A DNA stretch of 64,000 nucleotides from Acaryochloris sp. CCMEE 5410 (GCF_000238775.2 NZ_AFEJ02000006.1:62001-126000); one strand, 5' to 3'. Numbered from the stretch's first letter, positions 8,490-18,948 are shown. Program-made: numbers and translations. Notes: generated from the sequence alone by a model not told the origin.

Positions 8490-9539
8490 ATGACACTGCC
8501 CCAGAGACCTCTCATTGAAGTTGCGATCGTGGCTGTCCCTGAAACTGCTGGTTCAGCCCTCTACGGTATGGTCGATGTGCTATTGGCTGCAGGAAACCTT
8601 TGGCAAACGCTCGTTCGTTCTGAAGAAAAAACTAGGCTGTTCAGCGTTCGGATTGTAGCTGTAACGGATGCCCCCTTCGCGTGTGGAAATGGCATCCCAG
8701 TGAGGCCGGATTTTTCTGTGAAAGATAGCTATATCCCTGAGATAGTCATCCTTCCAGAAATCTGGCTTGGCCCTGATGAGGATATGAAAGGTCGTTATCC
8801 AGACTTGATGGATTGGATTTGTCAGCAACATGCAAATGGAGCTTTTATTTACTCAGCCTGCTCAGGAGCTATCATGCTGGCATCAACAGGCTTGCTGGAT
8901 GGCTGCGATGCCACCTCCCACTGGGGTTATCAAGATTTATTCCGCAAAAACTTTCCAAACATTCGATTTAAACCAGCCCCCAATCTCATACTTGCCGATG
9001 TCTCTGGACAGATTGTTACGGCTGGGGGAACAACATCATGGCATGACTTGGTCATTCACATCATTTCCCGGCATTGTAGTCCGGGGGAAGCGTTGCGGAT
9101 TGCAAAGGTTTATTTGTTGAAGTGGCATAGTGAGGGGCAGCTACCATATGAGTCACTCGTGCGAAATAATATCCATGCTGATGCTGTCGTAAAAGTGTGC
9201 GAACGATCACTACAAAAGTTTTTCCGTGCAAGGGATGCGATTCAAAAAACAGTAGAACAGGCCAAAATTCCAGAACGCACCTTAAAACGTCGTTTCAAGA
9301 CTGCTACGGGTTCTACATTAATCGAGTACTTGCAAAACCTCAGAATTGAGGAGGCAAAGCACCAGCTAGAGACTAATGACAAATCTGTAGAAAGTATTTG
9401 TTACGAGGTGGGTTACGAAGATGTATCTTTTTTTAGACGTCTCTTCAAACGATTAACTGGAATGACCCCAAGTCAATATCGGCAAATGTTCCAGCCTTTG
9501 CTGATGGTTTCTAATCTTGCTGAAAAAATCGACCGATAG
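8490..9539 (+). CDS. GlxA-type regulator: DJ-1/PfpI-like domain plus AraC helix-turn-helix
   Basis: The N-terminal half is a DJ-1/PfpI-like domain, with FIYSACSGAIMLASTGLLDG around the nucleophile-elbow cysteine. The C-terminal half is an AraC double helix-turn-helix, with IPERTLKRRF and then ESICYEVGYEDVSFFRRLFKR and GMTPSQYR. These proteins are transcription activators or repressors that sense small molecules. I prefer the ATG at 8490, which has AGAGG eight bases upstream, over the ATG at 8439, which would add 17 residues with no family match. It is divergent from the OsmC gene, its likely target. Confidence 0.87.
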   Translation: MTLPQRPLIEVAIVAVPETAGSALYGMVDVLLAAGNLWQTLVRSEEKTRLFSVRIVAVTDAPFACGNGIPVRPDFSVKDSYIPEIVILPEIWLGPDEDMKGRYPDLMDWICQQHANGAFIYSACSGAIMLASTGLLDGCDATSHWGYQDLFRKNFPNIRFKPAPNLILADVSGQIVTAGGTTSWHDLVIHIISRHCSPGEALRIAKVYLLKWHSEGQLPYESLVRNNIHADAVVKVCERSLQKFFRARDAIQKTVEQAKIPERTLKRRFKTATGSTLIEYLQNLRIEEAKHQLETNDKSVESICYEVGYEDVSFFRRLFKRLTGMTPSQYRQMFQPLLMVSNLAEKIDR

Positions 9540-9660
9540 CAATCAATACATAGATCCAGGGCAGTTTAAGTTTCGATTTCGCCATCTAACAGTTACGCCT
9601 ACCGGATTTGCAAACAACCTTGAATATTCAGTCAGGCAACTTGCGGTGTTTGGGATTGTG

Positions 9661-9837
9661 CTATTCACTTAAAGCAAGTTGAAATAGTAATCCGGCATCT
9701 TCTTTGCTAGGTAGACTATGCCGACGCAACTGTTGGTAATCCTCATCCCCCAACCGCCACAGGTCAAATTGGGTGTCTCCCTGCTCAAACGTGATGTGAT
9801 CTTGGGTTGAGTAGGTCACCCCATGCCGACATAAGCA
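9661..9837 (-). pseudogene. C-terminal gene remnant of unknown family, cut by an inverted-repeat element
   Basis: An open stretch ending in TAG at 9661-9663 reads GVTYSTQDHITFEQGDTQFD, then LWRLGDEDYQQLRRHSLPS, and ends in LLFQLALSE. Upstream it runs straight into the left inverted repeat of the element at 9817-10688, with no start codon. It therefore appears to be the tail of a gene interrupted or created by that element. I do not recognise the family. Base composition and codon use look like real coding sequence. Confidence 0.45.
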
Positions 9838-10688
9838 CAATTTTTACCACAGAATCGCTGAAAGCTATATCCAGCAGTTTTTTTGGCAACTCAAAATAGA
9901 GGATAAAAGTCTTTCATTCATCCGATCTTGAGTTCATTAAAGCTAAAAGCCTTTGTCAGTAAGCTTTTCAGCCTTTAATTCAACCAAGATTTATCAAAAA
10001 AATCCATGGCGCTGAGTATTTATCCTCACCAAGAATTTTTATTCATAGTTTATTAATCCAGAGTACTACCTATACTCTAGAACCTACTTCAAATTTTTAT
10101 AAAAAATAGCAAAATATCTAAACTTTTATTCTTGCTAAATCTGGCATGAAAGAAGTGAAAACAGTTATTTAAACAAGGATGAAATATATAGATTATTACA
10201 TTCAGTAATGTTACTTTATTAAGTATATATGATATAAAATTGAGATTTGTAAGTTAAAATTTTACACTAATCTTGAGCATATCTCTCTCTCTAAGCACCT
10301 ATTCAAGGCACTTTGCAGTTATTCTTTAACTACCAAAATAAGAGAGTATTTTAAACAACGACTTACTGACATTAGTTTTAATATGTCTCAAGGCTAGTCA
10401 CAAGAAAATGATGAATAAGCAAATTAAGATAAACTTTGTATATAATTTGTAATTAGCCTATTGAATAGCAATATACAGTTTCTTGAGTAGTATATTAACT
10501 ATACTTTTATACAGCTTATTTAGTCATGAAGTTGTTTATACACCCAGTAGATACTAGATATTTAATCTTCAAAAACTATGGATGACACTTGATTTTCAGG
10601 CTTTAGAAGCTTGAAGTCCTGTAAGCCTTTTGTAGAAAGCCTTTCATCGTTTCTGCGGTAAAAATTGTGCTTATGTCGGCATGAGGTG
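9817..10688. mobile_element. About 870-bp element with roughly 50-bp imperfect terminal inverted repeats and an AT-rich, non-coding interior
   Basis: The sequence from about 9817 to 9865 is the inverse of about 10637 to 10688. Both contain GCCGACATAAGCACAATTTT followed by TACC, with only scattered mismatches over some 45-52 bases. The interior (about 9870-10620) is strikingly AT-rich compared with its flanks and has no ORF of interest. The right end abuts the carbonic anhydrase exactly where its homology begins (NAGNIVPPYG), and the left end abuts another gene remnant. No transposase is inside, so it would be a non-autonomous element or a rearrangement product. I saw no clear target duplication. 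Confidence 0.6.
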
Positions 10689-11475
10689 TAATGCTGGGAA
10701 TATTGTGCCCCCTTATGGGGCAGCAAATGGTGGCGAGGGCGGCACGATTGAATATGCCATTGCGGCTCTGGAGATTGAGCAAGTTGTCATCTGCGGTCAT
10801 TCCCACTGCGGTGCAATGACAGGTCTGATGAAGTTGAATAAGTTGCAAGCAGATATGCCCTTAGTCTATGACTGGTTGCAACATGCTGAAACGACCCGAC
10901 GAGTGGTCGAGGAAAACTACCCAGAATCTCAAGGGGAAGAGCGGGTTGAAATTCTAGTCGCCGAAAATGTCTTGGTGCAGATTGATAATTTGAAGACCTA
11001 TCCGATTGTGCGATCACGGATGCTGCAGGGCAAACTGCAAATTTACGGCTGGATTTACCATATCGAGACGGGTGAAGTCCTTTCCTATGATGAAAAGACC
11101 CATACCTACATTCCGCCACAAAGCCAGCTTCTAGAAAAGCCACCCAGTTTGCCCTCTCGACTAGAGCAATATCTGATTAGCACCCATGCACCGCCTGTTG
11201 CTTGTGAATTGCCTGTTCCGCGACTACAGTCTGCATCTTCGATTCCATCGACTTCACCCGTCAACGGTTCCACTGCTACTGATCGCATTCGATCTCAGTT
11301 AAATGCCTTATTAAAAGATTCACCTGATTCATGGACGGATGTTGATGACTCGATGCGGTCTATGAGTAAGCTCCTTGAAGATGCCCAACATGAAGGGATG
11401 AGCGCTAATGAAGCACACAATTATCATCATCAATTTTCAGAACAAATCCCTAAATGGCTTAGGCAAATGGAATAG
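10681..11475 (+). pseudogene. Beta-carbonic anhydrase (CcaA-like) lacking its N-terminus
   Basis: The frame matches the middle and C-terminus of cyanobacterial beta-carbonic anhydrase of the CcaA type, which converts bicarbonate to CO2 in carboxysomes. Visible are NAGNIVPPYGAANGGEG, the zinc-ligand pair in CGHSHCGAM (H40 and C43 of this frame), LVYDWLQHAETTRR and LQIYGWIYHIETGEVLSYD. The first 70 or so residues, including the CxDSR motif with the remaining zinc cysteine and the catalytic Asp/Arg, are missing. Homology begins at the end of the inverted-repeat element at about 10688. The ATG at 10681 lies within the repeat itself. The product, if made, cannot be an active enzyme of the normal type. 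Confidence 0.85.
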
Positions 11476-11703
11476 TCTCCATCAACAGCTAATTAGAGAA
11501 GGCTACAATCGACCTCACCGAAAATCTGGTGTTCGTCTACGGCTGTTTCCATACCCTTGTTGGGAGAGGGTTTAAGTAAATTCACCCATGGAATAAAGCC
11601 CGAAACTAGTTGATGTCAAAAATCTGGAAATCTATTACTCAAACTGAGCAAGATGGCCACAGCGATCAAGGAATTTAGGTTAAACATCTAAAACAACCAA
11701 GAC

Positions 11704-11973
11704 TTTATCCAAACTTATGGAGAGCGTTATCGTTTTGGTGAAAAGATTTCAACCGGATTTGTAGAATCTGCTATCAATCAGATCATTGCTAAGCGGATGG
11801 AGAACAAGCAACAGACGCGCTGGACACCCAAGGGGGCTCATTTACTGCTTCAAGTGAGAACGAAGGTTTTCAATGATGAGTGGAAGGAGACAATTGCAGA
11901 TTGGTACCCCCGAGCAGGACCAGTGGAGGAAATGCCTGTGGCTGCGTAATCCCCCCGGTTTTGATCGCTCTCC
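11704..11973 (+). pseudogene. ISKra4-like transposase C-terminus with its right terminal repeat
   Basis: An open stretch ending in TAA at 11947-11949 encodes YGERYRFGEKISTGFVESAI, then IIAKRMENKQQTRWTPKGAH, then LLLQVRTKVFNDEW. This is the conserved end of ISKra4/ISL3-like cyanobacterial transposases. Right after the stop, 11951-11973 carries the terminal-repeat sequence that also bounds the MITE at 6576-6778. Only about 80 codons remain, so the element is dead. The bases between 11476 and 11703 hold nothing I recognise. Confidence 0.72.
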
Positions 11974-12133
11974 TGTAAGTTGATTGTTGCAGGAATTGAG
12001 ACACCCCCTCCACTTACTCTCATTCGTATCTCAAACTTCCATTCTCAGAAGAAAAGCCTGGTAGAATTTTGGCAGTAAGGTCTGGTGAAGATGCATTTCA
12101 AGGCAGCTCAGGAGTTCTGAGAAGTTTTTACCT

Positions 12134-14833
12134 ATGTGGCTGGACTCACTCCAACATTGGATCAAGCGAGCACTACGGTCAATGGACCCTCGTCGAAGTC
12201 TCAAAGCCCGCTTACTGTTGGTCACTTTTGGGATGGTTCTACTGCTCTCGACGGTGTTAAGTCTAGTAGTGGGCCACATCAGCACGGAACAACTAGAAGC
12301 GTCGGCCAATCAATCTTTAGAGGAGCTGGCCTTTCAAGTGGCCGATAAGCTTGATCGCGGCATGTTCGGGCGCTATCGGGATTTGCAAATCCTTGCCAGC
12401 CTTGATGTGTTGCGTCAGCCGAGTGCCTCAGTAGCCGCTGAGCGGAAGCTGTTAGAACAGCTTCAAAAGTCCTACCCTAATTACGCTTGGCTGGGGGTGG
12501 CGGACCCTGCAGGTATAGTAAGAGTCAGCACTGGAGGACTGCTGGAGGGAGAAAGTGTTGCCCAACGTGCGTGGTTTCAGGTGGGACGGAAGCAACCTTT
12601 TGTGGGCGATGTGCATGAGGCATTTTTGCTGGAAAAGCTGCTCTCAAATCCCACTAATGAACCACTCCGGTTTGTGGACTTGTCAACTCCTCTGTTGGAC
12701 AAGCAGGGTCAACTTCAGGGCGTTCTCGCTGCCCATCTAAGCTGGGAATGGGCCAAGGAGATCACCCGTCAGCTCATCAACCCAGAGACTAAACACAATC
12801 GTGCTGAAATCCTGATTGTCAGCCAGGACGGATATGTGTTGCTGGGACCAGCAGGTGTTCAGGGTGAAACATTACCGATCACTCTGCTAAAAAACTCCAA
12901 CACGAATCGGACAGGATATTTCATTGAGTCTTGGTCCAGCCAGGGGGAGTTTGTGACTGGCTTTGCCAGTACTAAGGGCTATCTCGACTATCCCGGACTG
13001 GGCTGGATTGTGCTGGCCCGTCGATCGGTGGCCCAAGCCTTTGCCCCAGTTCGGGCACTACAGGCAAAGGTTTTGGGTTGGGGATTGGGTATCGGAATGC
13101 TGTTTGCATTGCTCAGTTGGTTGATTGCACGTCGCATCTCGTTTATAACGCTTAAACTTACCGCTGCTGCTAATCACATTCAGCAAGGTAGCCCTGATGA
13201 GACCTTACCGACCATTGGGGGGCGAGATGAGTTGGCCCAGCTCTCGCGATCGCTCAGCCACATGGTCAATATGCTACAAACCCAGCGGCAGAACCTACTG
13301 CTCGCTAATCAACATCTCCAAGATGAGCTACAACAGCGCCAGCTGGCCGAACGTAAAATCAGGGAGCAGGCTGCATTGCTAGATATTGCCACCGATGCAA
13401 TTTTCGTGCGGGATTTAGATCATCGCATTGTGTATTGGAATAAAGGGGCACAGCGCATCTATGGATGGTCAGCAGCAGAAGCCTGCGGCCAAAATGCAAT
13501 CACCTTCCTCAATCAAGAGCATTCCCCTGAGCTTGATACCGCCATGCAAACTGTTCTCGAACAGGGCGAATGGCAAGGGGAGCTAGAAAAAGTGACCCAA
13601 TCGAAACAAGTAATCGTCGTTGATAGTCGCTGGTCGTTGGCCCGTAATGCAGCAGGTCAACCTAAATTTATCCTCACTGTTGATACAGACATTACTAAAC
13701 AAAAGCAGCTTGAAGCCCAGTTCCTGCGTGCCCAGCGGCTAGAGAATTTAGGCACCCTTGCCAGTGGCATCGCCCACGATCTCAACAATATTTTCACCCC
13801 TATCATGGGTTCAGCGGGTCTCCTACCCATCACTTTAGACCCAGCAGACAACAAGAGCCGTCGCTTGGTGCAGATGCTCAACGATAGCGCTCAACGCGGC
13901 AGCGAATTAGTCAAACAAATTCTAGCCTTCGCACGGGGGGCCGAGGGGAAATTCATGTCGCTCCAGGTCGGTCACCTATTGGCCGAGATTCAACAGATCA
14001 TCAAAAGCACGTTCCCAAAATGCATTGAACTGCAGGCCAATATTCCCAACGAGTCCCTGCCAATGGTGTTAGCCGATGCTACTCAACTCCATCAGGTATT
14101 GATGAACCTCTGCGTGAATGCCCGTGATGCCATGCCTAACGGTGGCATTCTAAGTCTATCGGCCAAAGCAATAACGGTGGATGAACACTTTGCGAAGATA
14201 CATGTTGATGCAAACACTGGGGAGTATGTCGCGATCACCGTTGCTGATACGGGCATGGGCATACCACCCAGGTTACAAGAGCGCATTTTTGATCCCTTTT
14301 TTACGACCAAAGAGATCGGCCAGGGCACCGGATTAGGACTATCAACGGTGAAGGGCATTATCAAAGTTCATGGCGGATTTTTGAGCCTTTACAGCGAAGT
14401 GAGTCGAGGAACAACCTTTACGGTGTTTATCCCTACTGAACTTGGCCCTGAGACAGAGACACCTGAATCTCCTGAACTTCGAAAGGGGCAGCGGGAGTTA
14501 ATTTTGGTGGTCGATGACGAAGCGCTGATTCAACAGATGGCCAAGAGCACATTGGAACTCTTCAACTACCGAGTGATTACGGCTAGGAATGGGATAGAAG
14601 CGATCACCCAATATAAACTCTATCATCCCGACCTCGTCCTCATGGATATGATGATGCCAGAGCTAGACGGACAAGGGGCGATCTCAGCCTTGAAGGACAT
14701 CAATCCGCACCTCAAGATCATTGCCACTAGCGGACTGATTGCTGAACAACCCGCTGCTTCCAGTGTTGATGCCTTTTTACCCAAGCCTTATACGCTGCAA
14801 GAATTGCTTCATGCTCTTGGTACAGTTCTCTAA
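12134..14833 (+). CDS. Membrane hybrid sensor histidine kinase (Cache-HAMP-PAS-HisKA-HATPase-REC)
   Basis: This 899-residue protein has a transmembrane segment at about 24-46 (LLLVTFGMVLLLSTVLSLVV), then an extracytoplasmic Cache-type sensor to about residue 310. A second membrane segment at about 316-335, a HAMP domain and a PAS domain (about 415-530) follow. The HisKA domain has the phosphorylated H548 in ASGIAHDLNN. The ATPase domain has VLMNLCVNARDAMPNGG and GQGTGLGLSTVKGI. A C-terminal receiver domain has the acidic pair in VVDDE and the phosphoacceptor D838 in VLMDMMMPE. It probably senses a small external ligand and passes phosphate to its own receiver. No separate response regulator lies beside it. 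The next gene encodes a cyclic-nucleotide-binding protein. Confidence 0.9.
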   Translation: MWLDSLQHWIKRALRSMDPRRSLKARLLLVTFGMVLLLSTVLSLVVGHISTEQLEASANQSLEELAFQVADKLDRGMFGRYRDLQILASLDVLRQPSASVAAERKLLEQLQKSYPNYAWLGVADPAGIVRVSTGGLLEGESVAQRAWFQVGRKQPFVGDVHEAFLLEKLLSNPTNEPLRFVDLSTPLLDKQGQLQGVLAAHLSWEWAKEITRQLINPETKHNRAEILIVSQDGYVLLGPAGVQGETLPITLLKNSNTNRTGYFIESWSSQGEFVTGFASTKGYLDYPGLGWIVLARRSVAQAFAPVRALQAKVLGWGLGIGMLFALLSWLIARRISFITLKLTAAANHIQQGSPDETLPTIGGRDELAQLSRSLSHMVNMLQTQRQNLLLANQHLQDELQQRQLAERKIREQAALLDIATDAIFVRDLDHRIVYWNKGAQRIYGWSAAEACGQNAITFLNQEHSPELDTAMQTVLEQGEWQGELEKVTQSKQVIVVDSRWSLARNAAGQPKFILTVDTDITKQKQLEAQFLRAQRLENLGTLASGIAHDLNNIFTPIMGSAGLLPITLDPADNKSRRLVQMLNDSAQRGSELVKQILAFARGAEGKFMSLQVGHLLAEIQQIIKSTFPKCIELQANIPNESLPMVLADATQLHQVLMNLCVNARDAMPNGGILSLSAKAITVDEHFAKIHVDANTGEYVAITVADTGMGIPPRLQERIFDPFFTTKEIGQGTGLGLSTVKGIIKVHGGFLSLYSEVSRGTTFTVFIPTELGPETETPESPELRKGQRELILVVDDEALIQQMAKSTLELFNYRVITARNGIEAITQYKLYHPDLVLMDMMMPELDGQGAISALKDINPHLKIIATSGLIAEQPAASSVDAFLPKPYTLQELLHALGTVL

Positions 14834-15017
14834 TGTCTGAAGTGATCAAAGCTGTAATGGACTGCCATGCGTCTATGAAAACTTTTATTCTGGAGGAAGC
14901 AGACCCAACTGATACAGCTAATATTTAACCTGCACATAACTCAATTCTTAGATAATTGCCCTTAAGTTGGTCAGAGCTATCACGATTGAACTGACCGCTC
15001 TATAAGGTGAGGATGCT

Positions 15018-15389
15018 ATGTTGAAGCCTGCTGAAACTATCGCCATTTTACAAAAACAGCCTGATGCTCAGAGCTTTGCTGCTGGTGAGGTGATCTTCAC
15101 TGAGGGAGAAACTGGTAATGTGATGTACGGCATTCTGGAAGGAGAAGTCGAGCTATTGGTGGATGGCAAGGTAGTAGAAACCATTATTAGAGGCGATGTG
15201 TTTGGTGAAGGCGCTCTAGTACATGTTGATCATCAGCGGCAGTCCACCGCAATTGCGAAGACTGACTGCAAGCTTGCCTCCCTGGACCAGAACCGCTTTC
15301 TATTCGCCATTGAGAATACTCCTATGTTTGCCATTGAAGTAATGCGAAGTTACTCCGATCGCCTGTATCGCTTTAAGCATATTTCGTGA
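15018..15389 (+). CDS. Single-domain cyclic-nucleotide-binding (Crp/cNMP-like) protein
   Basis: This 123-residue protein consists of one cNMP-binding beta-barrel: FAAGEVIFTEGETGNVMYGI, then GDVFGEGALVHVDHQRQSTA, a phosphate-binding-cassette-like stretch. It has no helix-turn-helix, so it is not a Crp-type transcription factor but more likely a signalling module. It follows the hybrid kinase by 184 bp on the same strand. A weak GGTGAGGA lies about six bases before the ATG. Confidence 0.85.
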   Translation: MLKPAETIAILQKQPDAQSFAAGEVIFTEGETGNVMYGILEGEVELLVDGKVVETIIRGDVFGEGALVHVDHQRQSTAIAKTDCKLASLDQNRFLFAIENTPMFAIEVMRSYSDRLYRFKHIS

Positions 15390-16107
15390 ATCCGCCTGCT
15401 ACTGACAAGTACTTCTTCAGATAGCTCTGGTGTCAAGCAATAGACTTCACATAGAAAAGAGCTGGGATCCTAATTAGGTGTTTTTCACTTACGATTTCTT
15501 TCCAGCTCACAAGATTATAGCGGATCAACAAATTAGCAACATGACCCACCACTGCTCAGGGGGCAAATGTGGACATTGTTCAATTTTCAGGAAGTCAGGG
15601 GAACACTTTTTGTACTAGACAAAAGCCTAAAACTCTTGTCTAGTATTAGTTCTACGCTATGACATGGATCCAATAGTGTTACCTGCAATTGAACCATGCC
15701 AGATTTTGCAGTATCGAGCATGGCTCATTCGAAATAACAACCTTTTTGGATTAGGGGTATGGTTGCCTAAGCCTTCCTACACAGGAATAGGTTTCAGAGA
15801 AATGACAATAGCATCTGATGGCAATCCTTGCAATCTGCGTATTTAGAGAATACAACTGCGGTGGTAAAACTGTCTCAGAAAGACGACTGTCCCTCATAAA
15901 TTCCTCAACTTTTGACCCTATGTTGCCCATAGCGTTAGCCCATGGTTCAATCTTTTCTTGTCTGGACTAGAAGAATGCCATCGTCGAACTACAGGTGGAG
16001 TGTGGAGCTTTCAGTTTGTTACTGAACCATTTTGGTTTGGTGTTGATTCTCTTATTTTCAGTGACCTACCTTAGGAGCCAAAGTGCTATGTATCGCGTAA
16101 ATAACAG
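15390..16107. other. Intergenic region with one inverted repeat, no supported gene
   Basis: About 720 bases separate the cNMP protein from the P-type ATPase. A 10-bp inverted repeat TACTAGACAA...TTGTCTAGTA lies at 15613-15622 and 15636-15645. A 60-codon ORF at 15664-15846 has no recognisable similarity or good ribosome binding site, and I do not call it. The ATPase promoter must lie within the last part. Confidence 0.5.
15613..15645. repeat. 10-bp inverted repeat TACTAGACAA / TTGTCTAGTA
   Basis: A perfect 10-bp stem with a 13-nt loop in a long intergenic region upstream of the ATPase gene. It could be an operator or a weak hairpin terminator. There is no U-run. Confidence 0.4.
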
Positions 16108-18948
16108 ATGAGTGCGCCCCCGATCTGGTCGCTGTCGTCAGAAGCTGTTGTTGAGACGCTGCAAACCACAATCCAGGGTTTATCTTCTCAAGAGGCACTA
16201 CACCGCCTTAAGCACTACGGTGCCAACGAACTGCCTGAACCAGCCCATCGTCCCCTGTGGTTGCGGTTCACCGATCAGCTCACCCATTTCATGGCGTTGT
16301 TGCTTTGGGTAGCTGGAATTTTGGCCTTTGTGTCCGGCACGCCTGAACTCGGCTGGGCAATCTGGGCCGTGATCTGGATTAACGCCATTTTCAGCTTTTC
16401 TCAGGAGTTCCAAGCAGAACGAGCACTGGCAGCACTGAAAGGAGTGTTGCCTGCTCAGGTAAAGGTCTTCCGAGATGGCAATTTGCGGGTGATACCAGCC
16501 CGTGAGCTGGTGCCGGGTGATGCCATGCAGATTGAAGAAGGCGATCGCATTTCCGCTGATGCCCGCCTAATCTCAGCTCAAAGCCTTTATCTCGATGTTT
16601 CAGTTCTCACAGGCGAATCCCTTCCCGTAGCGAGAGAAGCGACATCCGTTCCAGCTGAGGGGCATATCCCCACGACGGGTAAAGTCCAACCTGCTGAAAT
16701 GACTAACCTGGTGCTGACAGGCTCCACCGTTGCTGCTGGTCGTGGACTCGCCGTGGTCTATGCCACTGGTACTCGCACCGAATTTGGCCATGTGGCCCAT
16801 CTGACCACCACCGTCAAACGGGAATCGAGCACCTTAGAGATCCAAATCGCCCGGATTGTGCGGGTGATTACCAGCATTGCCTTAGGGATGGGCCTCACCG
16901 TTTTTCTGCTCAGCTATTTTCTGGTCCACATGGCAGTGGGTGAAAGTTTCATCTTTGCCATTGGTATTATTGTCGCTAATGTACCTGAGGGTCTGTTGCC
17001 AACCGTGACGCTGGCTTTGGCGATCAGCGTGCAGCGGATGGCTCAACAGAACGCTCTGGTGCGTCGCCTCTCGGCGGTGGAGACCTTGAGTGCCACCACC
17101 ATTATTTGTACCGATAAGACTGGCACCCTGACCAAAAACGAGATGACGGTGCGCGTCTTGTGGATTCCATCCACTGAGGTTGAGGTGTCTGGGACTGGGT
17201 ATGAACCCATCGGTGAAGTTCGCTGTGCTGGCCCTGCCCAAGCCCATGTGAATCTGCTGTTGGCCGGAGGGGCGCTATGTTCCAATGCCCGCTTGATTCA
17301 TCTCACCAGTCCAGCTCAGGGTCAAGCAACACCCGTCTCTTCCTGGCAAGAAATTGGCGACCCCACCGAAGCGGCACTGTTAGTAGCAGCCCTAAAGGCT
17401 CAGCTAGTGCCAGAGGCGCTACAGCACCGTTCTCCTCGATTGCGGGAAATACCCTTTGACTCTCGGCGGCGGATGATGACAGTGGTCCTTGATTGGCGCT
17501 TGTCTGAACTGTGGCCCAATGAGTTGCCTTACCTCAGCTTCACCAAAGGAGCCCCCCTAGAGGTGCTACGCTGTTGTGGCTCCATTCTCAACAATGGGCA
17601 GGTCCACCCCCTATCGAAACAGGAGCGGGATGCGATCGCCGCTGCCAATGATCAATTCGCCAGTCAAGGTTTCCGCGTCTTGGGGGTGGCAGTCCGCAAA
17701 GGGGACCATGAACTTCTAGCGCAAGACCCACAAACCTTAGAACAAGACCTCACCTTCTTGGGGTTGGTGGCCATGCAGGATCCACCTCGGCCCGAAGTCG
17801 ATCTCGCCATCGATCGCTGTCATCGGGCTGGGATTGCGGTAACGATGATTACTGGGGATTATGGGCTAACGGCGGCGGCAATCGCCCGTAGTATTGGCTT
17901 GTCTACGGGCAAAGCCAGGGTGATCACTGGTGAACAACTAGAGCATCTGTCAGCGGCTCAATTACGGCAAATGCTACATCGCAAGACAGGTCTGATTTTT
18001 GCACGCGTGGCCCCTGAACAGAAACTGCGGCTGGTGCAGGCGTATCAAGATCTGGGTCAAGTGGTAGCCGTTACGGGGGATGGGGTCAACGATGCGCCTG
18101 CTCTTCGCGCCGCTAATATTGGCGTGGCCATGGGCCTCAGCGGTACAGATGTGGCCCGAGAAGCTGCAGACATGGTCCTCACGGACGACAACTTCGCCAC
18201 GATTGTCAGTGCTATTGAGCAGGGACGAGCCGTGTACCAGAACATTCGCAAGTTCATGACCTATATCTTGACCTCGAATGTGCCCCAAATCGTCCCGTTT
18301 TTAGCGATGGTAGCCTTCAAAATTCCACCCGCGCTCACGGTGCTGCAAATTCTGGCGGTGGACTTGGGGACGGATATGGTACCCGCACTCGCTTTAGGGG
18401 CCGATCCACCAGAACCCGGCATCATGCATCAGCCCCCTCGCTCCAAGCACAAATCGCTGCTGAGTACTTCATTACTAGCCCGTGCCTATGGCTTTCTGGG
18501 TGTCATTGAGGCGATCGCTGCGATGTTGGGCTTCTTTACTGTCTGGTGGAGTCAAGGCTATACCTTAGCTGAGTTACAACAGGTAACAACGGCAATTTTG
18601 AACCATACGGCTGATGCTTCCACCCTGCAAGTCTATCGTCAGTCCACCACTGTCACTCTGGCCGTGATCGTCGCCTGCCAGGTCGGTAATCTTTTCGCCT
18701 GCCGTTCTGAATATTTCTCCATTACCAGGGTCGGCTTTTTCAGCAATCGGTGGATTGGCGTCGGCATTGCGACGGAATGGGTCGTGCTGCTTCTGCTGCT
18801 TTACGTCTATCCGCTCAGGGAAATTTTCGCGACCGTTCCTCCCACTCCCCAATATTGGTTCATGTTGTTGATGTGGCCCCCACTCCTCTTAGGACTGGAA
18901 GAATTGAGGAAGTATGCAGTGCACGAATTCAAAAGAGGTGAACGGTAG
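16108..18948 (+). CDS. P2-type cation-transporting ATPase (Na+/K+- or Ca2+-ATPase-like)
   Basis: This 946-residue membrane pump moves cations across the membrane using ATP through an aspartyl-phosphate. It has the N-terminal cation ATPase domain, the actuator TGES motif near residue 168, and the phosphorylation motif CTDKTGTLTKNEMTV with D336. The hinge TGDGVNDAP spans about residues 656-664. There are ten or so membrane segments, including the ion-site helix IGIIVANVPEGLLPTVTLAL. That helix is closest to the Na+/K+ (P2C) type seen in some prokaryotes, but ion specificity is not certain. The C-terminal cation ATPase domain is complete, so the gene looks intact. It stands alone on its strand. 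Confidence 0.92.
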   Translation: MSAPPIWSLSSEAVVETLQTTIQGLSSQEALHRLKHYGANELPEPAHRPLWLRFTDQLTHFMALLLWVAGILAFVSGTPELGWAIWAVIWINAIFSFSQEFQAERALAALKGVLPAQVKVFRDGNLRVIPARELVPGDAMQIEEGDRISADARLISAQSLYLDVSVLTGESLPVAREATSVPAEGHIPTTGKVQPAEMTNLVLTGSTVAAGRGLAVVYATGTRTEFGHVAHLTTTVKRESSTLEIQIARIVRVITSIALGMGLTVFLLSYFLVHMAVGESFIFAIGIIVANVPEGLLPTVTLALAISVQRMAQQNALVRRLSAVETLSATTIICTDKTGTLTKNEMTVRVLWIPSTEVEVSGTGYEPIGEVRCAGPAQAHVNLLLAGGALCSNARLIHLTSPAQGQATPVSSWQEIGDPTEAALLVAALKAQLVPEALQHRSPRLREIPFDSRRRMMTVVLDWRLSELWPNELPYLSFTKGAPLEVLRCCGSILNNGQVHPLSKQERDAIAAANDQFASQGFRVLGVAVRKGDHELLAQDPQTLEQDLTFLGLVAMQDPPRPEVDLAIDRCHRAGIAVTMITGDYGLTAAAIARSIGLSTGKARVITGEQLEHLSAAQLRQMLHRKTGLIFARVAPEQKLRLVQAYQDLGQVVAVTGDGVNDAPALRAANIGVAMGLSGTDVAREAADMVLTDDNFATIVSAIEQGRAVYQNIRKFMTYILTSNVPQIVPFLAMVAFKIPPALTVLQILAVDLGTDMVPALALGADPPEPGIMHQPPRSKHKSLLSTSLLARAYGFLGVIEAIAAMLGFFTVWWSQGYTLAELQQVTTAILNHTADASTLQVYRQSTTVTLAVIVACQVGNLFACRSEYFSITRVGFFSNRWIGVGIATEWVVLLLLLYVYPLREIFATVPPTPQYWFMLLMWPPLLLGLEELRKYAVHEFKRGER

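Noticed and set aside
15664-15846. 60-codon ORF in the long gap before the ATPase
   Set aside because: No motif, no ribosome binding site and ends by chance-like stop; kept as intergenic.
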